DNA from: Hanleya hanleyi
Taxonomy: Eukaryota; Mollusca; Polyplacophora; Lepidopleurida; Hanleyidae
Direction of reading: 5' to 3'
NCBI GenBank assembly: GCA_036873755.1
Contig: JAVTVY010019462.1
Coordinates: 1-64,000, forward strand
DNA: 64,000 bases
Position 1 is the first letter of the stretch. The number at the start of each line of letters is the position of its first letter. The notes beneath the pieces are model-generated. The model had not been told where the DNA came from, ran no database searches, and saw only the letters and a program-made list of their open reading frames with translations. The position numbers were made by a program, and so were the translations under genes. Shown here piece by piece: positions 24,701 through 36,700 of the stretch.

Positions 24701-27700
24701 TGGAATTCTGATGTTGGCAAAAAGTGGGAACTCTGAAATGACTAGCTTGGATTCTGGTGTTGGCAAATGGTGGAAATTCCGAAATCAGTATCTGGGATTC
24801 TGATATTCACAAAGAGTGGAAATAACTCTAATTCTGGAGAGCAGTCGGTGGCATGCCTATCATTTCCTCATTGTAAGATAATGGCAAGATAATGAAAGCT
24901 TTCTTATCCTCAGTAAAAATAATTCATTTTCCTGAACTTTCCAGAACCTATGATTGAAATGCAGAAGTTTTGTATCCAGACCTTGAAATGAGTTTCCAGG
25001 CCCCATGGACCCTGTGATTTTGCTTTGCCATGCCAAGTGCAGATCTGTAGCATTTATAAAATCACTCAAAAGCGCATCCATTTGAACAAAACAAGAGAGA
25101 TGCAATATGCACTTAGCTTAGAATAATGACAAATTATATGCTTTTCACAAGTTTTTCATTTACAGAAGCACATGTTACAATGTGTAGCTGTGATATCCGA
25201 AGCCCACACTCACAACCAGACCTTTTCCTCCCCATTCTCTTCTATCGTCGGGAGCCCTGATAAACGGTTTAGCCAAACTCAAAAATCCACTGATGACATC
25301 ACATATTCTGTCAGCCAGTTGAATGGTTCACTTAGTACTATTCAAAACAAAGGTCACAGGGGTCAGATGCTGAAATCAGACTGCCAGTGTACGTCACTCA
25401 GCATCTCAGCCAATCAGATGCGCATGCATCAAGACCACTCCATATTTGGCAGTTTAAATGCATGTCAGTTCATTCCATGAATATGCAATGTTTTTGGTAC
25501 AGGCCATTTGCCATTAGAATATGCGCTTGACTTGTTGACCATGATCAGTGTAAGGCAGATCATAGTGTTCTCGATGATGCCAAAGCCCAGTCCACTTCAT
25601 TTAATAATGGACATGTTGATTGTCCAACAGTCCTGCACATAAAAGCTGAGTGCCACATTTTAAATCCTAATCAGAGGGTGTATATCTGACAATATGAGGT
25701 ATGCAATCTGATTCCATGAGAACAGAATTTTAGTGTAAATCAGCAGACCATAACTATAGCCTCTTACCTTTCCTGAGGAATATAGTTTTGTCTTCATGAA
25801 GAAGGTTCGGGGCGGATAACGAATGTGCCCAGTCTCATACACGTGGGCGTTAAATGGCACATCTGGGTCAGTCTGGTTGATGACCATCTCCTGACGGTAA
25901 CCAACATGGAGATAACCTGTGAGGATGAAGATAAGAGGGAGAAATGGTGAAAACTACTCTGACATGGCTGATGAAGACGATCACGACAAATTATCCAAGT
26001 TAGGGAGCTTCTGGAAATTAGGGCACGAATTCCTTGATAGCAATATAGCTGAATATAGCTAGCGATATACCTGAAATATTGTTGAAAGCGACGTTCAATT
26101 CCATTCACTCACTCCAAATGGGATACACCATGCCCAGTTTAGTGTTCTGATCTGGATGGAGAGGAGTTCCAATTGTAATGGCATATGCCATTCCCCTCAT
26201 ACCATTGCATGGTATGGCATAGCCATCCTTTGTCAGCCGAGTTCTAAAAAGTATGCCATGGGGTTTCTCGGAGTTCCAACTCGGCGCACCGTGCCTCTCT
26301 GTTTGGAATGCCTTATGCCAGTTCCTAGCATGCCCCAATTTCAAAAAGCTCCCTTATGATGATGAAGACAAAATAAATACTCAAGATAAAAACATACACT
26401 CAGTCAATTATGTGTCTGATAACTTTATTTTCAGGTTGGTGATGAAATATTTTTCGAAACGCGAAATAAACAGTTCCTTTTTTTATGGTCAAATTTGAAT
26501 TTTGAGGAGGTCATACAAGGGCACTCCTGGACCCCCCACCACCACATACTAATAATAAACTCCGATGCCCCCCACCCCTCCTTTCCTAGCTACCATCCAG
26601 TTTCCCTGAAATATCTTTACAGAGTTTTCAGTAGGAATACTAGCTGTCACCTGTTTTGTCTCCATGTAATCTACCCACGCTACTGCTAGCTCTGGTTTCA
26701 AGGTCACCGTCAGCCATAAGAGCGAGATGGCTGCCACCGAGTAAGATCAGATCATCAAAGGTGAAGTCATTAGTTCCTGGTTCCGGTCCAATCCATGTCT
26801 GTGCTCCCAACAATTCCCGGTGTTTGTATCTGGAGGATAATAGATCAATAAATTTGATGAAAACAGACTGCAATTTGAGTCCAATAATGTAACAGGAAGA
26901 TGCACAAATGACAACTTTCTAACAATTGTTGATCAATAGATTGCATTCTACTTTCATTATTTCTCAGTTTGCACATTATTTTATGGTATAGTATTTTATT
27001 ATTTAAAATAAAAATAAAATATTTTTATAAGAACACATTTCATCATCTCCCTGTACTGTACTGTTCAAACAATACAATGATGTAATACATGGTAATCCCT
27101 CTAATAATTCAATCACATGAGATGAAATTTCGCACCATAAAATCTAGGTGTGGTCAAATTTGTAAGAACAGGAAGTTGACAAAATGGTTCAAAATCATGC
27201 ATATAATCCATTATTTCTGAGTTTTTTTAAGAACAGGAAATTGACAAAATCGTTTCAAATCATGCATATAATCCACTTATTTCTGAGTTTTTTTAAGAAC
27301 AGGAAATTGACAAAATGGTTCAAAATCATGCATATAATCCATTATTTCCGAGTTTTTTTAAGAACAGGAAGTTGACAAAATGGTTCAAAATCATGCATAT
27401 AATCCATTATTTCTGAGTTTTTTTAAGAACAGGAAGTTGACAAAATGGTTCAAAATCATGCATATAATCCATTATTTCTTAGTTTGTTTAAGAACAGGAA
27501 GTTGACAAAATGGTTCAAAATCATGCATATAATCCACTATTTCTGAGTTTTTTTAAGAACAGGAAGTTGACAAAATGGTTCAAAATCATGCATATAATCC
27601 ACTATTTCTGAGTTTTTTTAAGAACAGGAAGTTGACAAAATGGTTCAAAATCATGCATATAATCCACTATTTCTGAGTTTTTTAAGAACAGGAAGTTGAC

Positions 27701-30700
27701 AAAATGGTTCAAAATCATGCATATAATCCACTATTTCTTAGTTATTTCAACGATTTTAGAGAGTGATCAAACTTATTAGAACAGCCAATTGAACTTTTCC
27801 CCCAAAATTGGGGGTGATTGAATTTTGACAGGGGGATTGAATTATTAGAAGGATTACCATAAGTACATGCTTTTTGTTCAGAAATAAAGATTTGGTACAA
27901 AGAGTTTATAGTTATCCAAGAAGCAAATCAAGTTGTTGTTGTTGTTCAGAAGGAATAAATCAGCTATCAGAGGAATCAAATCTACGAATTCTTAACTGCA
28001 GAGTTGCTCTTTCAGCTATGTCATAATACTTTCATAAAGTGTCCCTAGGAAGTCAGATTGACCTGATCGAAAACTGACCGATATCGCAATCAGTGCACGG
28101 ATAATCATGTGTACAGAGTTGTGTATTCTTCTTTTTATTCCTCATTTTGCAAATGAATGCTTATTGTTTTCCTGTTTTCTCTACACTATGCAGGGATAGA
28201 ACAAGCCCCAAGGGGTTTTGATCCCGCCAATTGATATTACCTGGCTAACCTATATACTGTTCTTGAATAGCACTGTTCTCGTAATTTCGATTCATTGGTG
28301 AATAAAATTCATTTCGATTCAAAAATTCAGTCGTTTTGGTGGTTTGATTAATATAATTATGAGCAAATTAGCTGACCAATCAACCTTAAACTGACCTGTC
28401 AAATACATTACTTCCAGCTACATAAATTTCTATCTCACTCAAGGCAGCATAGCGACAACTTGAAGCGCTGACCCGCCGTATGTCGATGGTGAACTTTGAA
28501 GCATTCTTGTGAATGGGAAGGTCCAGATATGAACCCTGTATAACTGAGCTAGGCACACCGACATAATCACTGGTAACAGGAAAGGTGACGGCTCCATTGA
28601 ATCCAGTTACCTTGACGAATAGAAAAACATGGCTGCCTGTTATAAATCTGTACAAATATAGATGTAAATGTTATGATCCTAAATATTATGTCAAATTACC
28701 AATGTTGTGTTCCCCTATAATTATGTGAATTAACATATTTTACACATTCGACATCTCTCCAGTTTGTAATATCCCTCTCCACTGCATTTCGAATTTCCAG
28801 GAGAGTGATCAAAGGCTCTCCTGAAAAAAATTGGGGAGAGTTATCGCAAGCGAGAGAGATCACTCGCCCTAAAAACGAGAGATTGATTTGATATAATGAA
28901 AGCTCATACTGAATTAGAAATCTTATTTGGGGCATATTTTAACAAATTTCCGAGTGTACAAGTAAAGTATCGATTCCCATAACAGAAATGAAAGCTGAAT
29001 TTGGGAAAATGCTTACCTTGAACGTTGAAGGATGAGATCGTGTAGGATAGATCCTCAGTCGATTGATGACGTAGGACTGGTTCAAGGTCATTGTCAAGGT
29101 CGTCGATCCTCCATGTGCATAAAAATACTGGTAGGGGTCATCGCTAAAAGTTTGATCAAACAAATTGGCCAGGACGTAGGCTGGGCTAGACGGAAGATTC
29201 CAGCAGCAGCTTAACCTAGAGCAGCCAGAACAGCAAACATTGGAACTGGAGGTCACAGTATAACCTGGAGCCTTGGGTTGATATGATTTAGCCGACGTGT
29301 AACTCGAGGGGTCGCCCGAGAGATCCAGACGATAGCCAATGTTGGGAATGTCTGTGGTTTCTGTCTTGATACCCTGACCCCTGTTGTCCACTCTCAGCTC
29401 TGTGTGTCCGCTATCTGTGCGCTGGATGAGAGCTGTGCCCGAGGCCCCAGATTCTGGATCGGTGCCCGTTGGCCCGCCCTGGGTGTCATAAGCGCCCCTG
29501 TATGGAGGTACTGTGTGATGAGAGCGGTGGTACAGAGTGATCCTACCACCCGCTCCACTACCAGCATTGGACAACTGTCCACTCCCACCCAGAGCTTGGA
29601 TGTGACCTGTGTGACTTCCTGGTAACAAAGAAATGATAATGGTAATTGGAAATATTTAACATATATAACAGAATACCAGACATTGAACAGCCTCATCAGA
29701 GCAGGTCTGTCCAGGGCCATCAACACCACATGAATGCCAGGTTCATTATTTGCTGAGAATTATATGAAACTATGCATATTTTCACTCATCAAAAATTGAC
29801 TGACATTGTCCTCTCCACATTTAAACATATCCTGAAGAGGTCCATTGTCCTCGGGGTCTTGAGGGGAGGTTCAGTGCACTTTTTGTTTATACCCGTGATT
29901 TTCCATATAGCTCACCTGTGAAGTTCACCGTCCTGATAAGAATGCTGCCCCCGCTGCCACCACTAGCACCGTCCAGTGCACCGGTCTGCTGGACATCCTT
30001 ACTGTTAGCTCTGATATACCCGTCCACTGTCAGCGTCCTTCCCACATCTATCTCCAGTATCCCTCCACCTAAAATATATACATCATTTCTCACATAACCA
30101 ATATGTGTGAAATCACAGGAAGGAATGTTTAACATAGGCCAATGCCAAATTCAATGCCAACTAGAAATATCTTTATATCACATTCTACTGAGCCCAACTC
30201 ATCATGAATCCTACTTACCTTGTCATTAAGGCATTCAGTTCCGTTAGACTGGAAAGAAAATGTCTACAATCCTTCTTATACTCTTAATTATATATGTGTA
30301 CATCTGACAGTCTCAAAGCCGTAGACAGAGGTCACACCATTTCATGACTACACTATCACAACTACACAGATCCTCCTTAAATGAAATTTTGATAAGTAGA
30401 TTGGCCTATATGCTGAGCTTTACTGATTAGTGCTCTGCAACCATGCAACCAGATTGCATATTTCATGTATATTGTGTCCGGAGTGCATGTTCTGCCCATT
30501 TGACAGCATCTTCTCTGCCGTATCATTGATTTGGATCTGAGAACATCTCTATCTACTTCATGTTTAGAGAACTTCCTCAACTGACCAATGACAGAGCTGC
30601 TTCAACCCACGAAGAGAAAGATCCGGCGCTTGTTGAGCGACCGGGCAGATGAGAAGAGTATTGAATCATCTTATTTCAGTTAAGATTGGTTGCAATGTAT

Positions 30701-33700
30701 AGTGAACCTGTGTAAACTGACCATGCTTGGGACAAGATGAAAGTGTCAGTTTTGACAGGGTTCTTCTGGTTTATCAAGGTTCAAGATACATTAAATTTAA
30801 GTATTGGGACCAAGGATAATGTCAGTATTTAGAGGTTGGTTGTTTTACCCAGGTGTCAATATTCACAGGTTTCACTTTTACTATTAAGCAAAATGTACAG
30901 AACATAGTTGAACTGGATACTTTGAGACAATCCAATGAAAAGTAAATCTGTCTCACCTATGCCTCCTTTCTGACCTGCACCACCACTGCCAAAGTCTCTT
31001 GGCTGGTAGATACTGCCATATGGATTCGTTCGCTTGAGACGACATGTCAGGAAGCCATCACATCCACCCCGTCCACCGATACCACCATGTGAAGCACCAC
31101 TAGAGCCCAGTCTGTGCAGAACACCAGGACCTACAAAGGAAAGAAGAATAACATTCAGGAAGGCTACATGTACATTAAACAGATCTCTTCCAAAAAAAAT
31201 TGATTGGCTGAATATTATTCCAGATATCTTCACAAGCCAATGAAATTACAACATTCATTTTAACAAGCAGCCAGAGGATGCTAAGTCCCCCGCCGAAATG
31301 GCAGCAATATTTTTTAGCATTGTTGGTCTCGGGGGATATACATGAGGGAGGCAACTGCTACTTCATAGGTGTTGGATGCGGAAGGGGCTTTCTGCCTTCC
31401 CAAGTTTTAAAATCAACTCCGAACGGTTGACCGAACGTTTTTTTGCTTCTGTAATATAGTTTCCATGCAGTGAAGCACGGAAATTATGTAACCGAGAAGC
31501 GACTCCAAGTGACATCTCAAGGCATATTATCTGCAAACCAAATTTGACGAGAAGCTGAATGCATCCTCAACCTATTGTCTGGAAACCAAATTTTAAATTT
31601 GCCACCAGGTGTCCCCACCTGTAGGTGCATAGAAAGCTCCCTGTACATGAAACAACCACACTGACAACTGCATGCCATCATCTGTCAGTCCGAAAAACCA
31701 CAAGCTGGAATTCAATTCAATTCAGGAAATTGATCATATGCACAGTGTGCACCCAAACTTTAGGAACTCAGTTGTAATTAATATAGTAAGTTACACCTGT
31801 GGACACAAATGGTTCCTGCAGAAGCTTTAGGGTAAATCATATGATGTGAGATACAATTATTTGATAGCAAAATGGAAGGAAATGTTGTCCTTCATTTAAG
31901 ATGACACGAAATTCAAAAACCAGGGGTTCGGTACTGCGGGGAAATTTCCCCGCCAGTTATTTCATATTATACTTTTGAAACAAAATATGGTTCATGCAAA
32001 AGCTTTAGGGTAAATCATATGATGTGGAATAGAATGATTTCATAGCAAAATTGAAGGAAACGTTGTCCTTCATTTAAGGCGACATGAAATTCAAAACTAA
32101 CATGGGTTCGGTTCTGCGGGGATCCCCCCGCCAGTTATTTCATATTCTACTTCTGAAATAAAATAGGTTCCAGCAAAAGCTTTAGTGTAAATCATATGAT
32201 GTGGAATAGAAAGACTGGACAGCAAATTTAAGAAAATGGTGTCCTTCATTTAAAGTGACATGAAATTCAAAACTAACAGCGAGAAGCGGAAGAAAGAAGA
32301 AAAAATTACAAACGCATTTAGGGATGCCTAATTATTAGACAAAGCATTTGAAAGTTATAGCTTGTGAAGAATTTGAATGGAAACCACGGACATTCACAGA
32401 AGATTGGAACAAGACCCAGTGGTGCCACCTTCAGGTGGATCATGCTGAAACACAATACCAATCCATGTCTGGTCACAAGGAGTGTATATGCTAAATTCCG
32501 ACAAAGCTTTTGGAAGTTATCGCCTGTGAAGAATTTGAACAGACATCCACAGACACAAACAGAGCAAGACCCATTTTAACTGGAACGGACACAAAGAAGC
32601 GAAACTCAATGGCGCCACCTCCAGGCAAATGTTACTGAAATCCAGTACGCAACCGCGTCTTCTCACGAGGAATGCGTATGCCGAATTTCGGAAGAATCCA
32701 AGAAAGCGTTTGGAAGTTATCGTTTGTAACTGACATCCACGAACACAAAGAAGCAAGATCCATTTTGACCCAGTGGCGCCACCTTCAGGCAGATGTTGCT
32801 GAAATGCGATACCGGCTGGCGTCTTGTCGCAAGGAATGCGTATGCCAAATTTCGGAAGAATCCAACAAAGCGTTAGGAAGTAATCATTCGAACAGACATG
32901 CACGGACATCCACAGACATGTACGGACACATAGAAGCAAGAACCATTTTGACCCAGTGGCGCCACCTTCAGGCAGATGTTGCTGAAATGTGATACCGGCT
33001 GGCGTCTTGTCGCAAGGAATGCGTATGCCAAATTTCGGAAGAATCCAACAAAGCGTTAGGAAGTAATCATTCGAACAGACATGCACGGACATCCACGGAC
33101 CTGCACGGACACATAGAAGCAAGAACCATTTTGACCCAGTGGCGCCACCTTCAGGCAGATGTTGCTGAAATGTGATACCGGCTGGCGTCTTGTCGCAAGG
33201 AATGCGTATGCCAAATTTCGGAAGAATCCAACAAAGCATTAGGAAGTAATCATTCGAACAGACATGCACGGACATGCACGGACACATAGAAGCAAGATCC
33301 ATTTTGACCCGGTGGCGCCACCTTCAGGCAGATGTTGCTGAAATGTGATACCGGCTGGCGTCTTGTCGCAAGGAATGCGTATGCCAAATTTCCGAAGAAT
33401 CCAACAAAGCGTTAGGAAGTAATCATTCGAACAGACATGCACGGACATCCACGGACATGCACGGACACATAGAAGCAAGAACCATTTTAAAGTCCCCCGG
33501 CCGCGTTGCGGCGGGGGACAAAAATTCAAACTGACCAATCATGTGTTCATGCAGTAGCACTACTCAAGATTAAGAACATATCCATCCAGCTATTTACTGA
33601 GGCCATCCTAAAAATATGTTGGTTGGGCATAATTTCGCCACCAAAATACCCCCTACCCAAAACTTCCTATTAGCCTATCTGCCAGAAAATCTTTTCTTTT

Positions 33701-36700
33701 CTTTTCAAATTTCATGCTAAAATCATAGCTATTTCCTGTAAATTTGAGTGAATATTTGATCAAAAACTACCCACCCAAATTTCTGAGATAGGGTAAGGTT
33801 GTGCCCAACAAAAATTTTTAAAGATGGCCTAAGTAATATAAACTCAAGGAACAATATTATATGCTAAATCACACCAAATACTATTACCCTCAGACTATGA
33901 ACATTTATATGCCAAAATTCTTAGGTTTATATCATCACAGGTATGACAGGTAAGTCACAATTTTATCCCACAAAACTGAATGCCAAATTTTGATTCTAAA
34001 ACCGTCCAAATTGTATTACAGATACTGAAACTGTAAATGATCAGTAAGCAAAGTAAATCCTCTAAGAATACAAGCACAGGAAGCGAAATTTCCCTCCATA
34101 AAATCAGAGGCTGATCACATTTATTAGAAAGGTGAGTGAGTGAGTGAGTGAGTGAATAGAATTTAACGTCGCTTTCAACAATATTTCAGCTATATCACGA
34201 CGAACCAACTAAGCACCACCCAGCCCAGTTGTGTTCCTGCTACTTCAAAGAAGAAATCTTTGAAGCAGCATGGAAGCAGACACCCTCCATCCACCCTATA
34301 AAACACTGAGGACAGCGCACAAAACACAGACAGGACGCCTACATGGTGCAATAAAGACAAGTGATATTACAGTGCTAGACATCACATTATCAAGTTCCTG
34401 TTGCTTCTCAGCAAAATGCATTGAAGCAATAGGAACCTGAACCCACCCAACCACCCACTTATTAGAAAAGCATGTTGACCAAATCTTGCCAAAATCATTT
34501 CTTCATTATTCTAATAATTTTAACGACAATCTTTTTCACAAATGGGGGTGACTGAATCTTAATAGGGGTATTGAATTATTAGAGGATTTACCACATCAAT
34601 CTATAATAGTGTCCGCAGTAATATATAGTGGTAATGTAGATGTACCATCGATTGACAAAGAAGTAAAATTGATCCGTACAACCCCTGTAAAAACTGTCAA
34701 AATGCATTTACTTAGTTTGTTCATACTACGGTAATCCCTCTAATAATTCCTTCCCCCCCCCCCCCCCATCAAAATTCAATCAACCTCAATTTCGAGGACA
34801 AAATTCAGCCGGTGGTTCTAATAAATTTGATCACCCTCACAAATCATTGAAATAATGGATTACATGTACATGTATGATTTGAACCATTTGATCATCTTCG
34901 GGTTTTAATAAATTTGATCACCTCCAGATCTTTTGGTGGAAAATTTTACTTCCTGTGATTGAATTTTTGGAGGGATTATCATATCATTTCAAGCCAAGCT
35001 TATCAGTCAATCAACAAAATATTGATTAATTCTCACCTGGTCCTTGGTCAGCTAAATGTCCCCCATCACTCACATCAATATATCCTCCATCATCCACTGT
35101 CAGATCACTGGCCTGGATCTTCAAGAACTTCCCCGCGATTTTACCCCCACCTTCAACGATGAGCTGGTGGAAAACAAAATTGTAGTGGTCTGGGTGAGCA
35201 AATGGACTCGAGGCATTGATGCTGCTTTTGGCCTTGATGATTGTGGTGCCATTGACGTGGAAGTTACGCGCCGGTCGGCTGTTGGTCGAGCCTGTCAGAA
35301 ACATTCTGATTTGACCTCCGTCGATCAAGGTCAGGTTGACTACATGGTCCATTGTTCCCGCGATGTGGACGAATACCTGGTTCAGTTCCGTCACAGGTGC
35401 CAGGCCGAGATACCCTTCATCGTAAACATATGAGCTGAAAGGGGTGTCGAGGAAATCTCTCCGCAGGTCCATTCGCTGATACGGTCCGACGTGAACAAAG
35501 CCTGAACGATCTCCGATCATGTGCCTGAAATAGAGGCTAGCTCCATGTTGCAGAGGTTCTGGTAAGATGGCAAGATGTGCATTGCCATAAATCTGAAGTT
35601 CGTTGAATCTGTAATCATGTGATCCTTGGGCTAACCAATGCGAACCTGCATTTGGCAAGACCCAGGCTTTGAAGCTATCGGCTGAAAGATCAGAGTAGTT
35701 TGCAACTTCTCCAGCGAATTTGCTCTCTAGTTGGTCATTGTTGATATACAAAGTGCTGTGGTTGTAGCGTTGATGGTACAGAAACACGGTCCCAGGGCCA
35801 CCTGGTTCAGCAGAGCCTGACGCAAAACCACCATGGGACTGATACGATCCAATGTATGTTTCGTTGAATCTGAAGTAGAGTGAGATTCTACCACCCGCTC
35901 CTCCGCCGCCTGTTCCACCTGCTAGCTGGCTGCCTCCATTTGCAGTAATGTTACCTGTCCCTCTGAACAGTTCACAGTACATCCATATGCTGCCACCCGA
36001 GCCTCCCCCACCTGAGGAAATCCTCGCATCTCCACCATTTACTCGCACTTCTCCATCGATATGAATGATATTAGTTACGTTCAGCCAAATTCTCCCCCCG
36101 CCTGAACCGCCGCCGCTCGATCCACCGCCACCAGAGCTACCCACCACGGCAGGTTCAAACAGATGGCCATAAGGCTGACCGGTGAGAATGCCACCAGCAC
36201 CTCTTCCACTGGTGCCACCATGACCCGCTCCCGAGGACCCCCCTGGATCGGACACACCTTGCCCCACGTTCACTCCTGTAATCTGATTTTGTGTATGTCT
36301 CGGAGTGTAACCTTGACTGTCTGCGTGTATGCTGCCGCCATCATCGATTGTGATATTGATAGCGGTAATAACAATCTGTGATCCATGGAATGTCCCACCA
36401 CCTTCTACTGATACCCACTTAAAAAACTCCAGTCTGCTGACTGGATCTGTGACAGGATCCGAGACTGTTCTGATAGTGGCGTTGTCCTGAATCCTGGCTG
36501 TCACGAAACTATAATGATCTGGTGGAAGATTTTCAGTCTGACTTCCTGTCTCTAGTGATAACAGGCCACCATGATGTAATATCATATCTTGTACGTAAGC
36601 CAGCGTGCCATGAAGCCAAACACTGACCCCATGTATTATCACAAAAGGAGCCAGGCCTAGGAAGCCGCCCGAATACACACGGACACTGAATGGAAGATCT

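Noticed and set aside
27184..27375. 63-aa plus-strand frame
   Set aside because: It is a translation of the 65-bp tandem repeat in a MITE and does not persist through the array.
32517..33302. 261-aa minus-strand open frame with 61-residue repeats
   Set aside because: Produced by a 183-bp tandem repeat whose length is a multiple of three; the array belongs to an interspersed repeat, not a gene.
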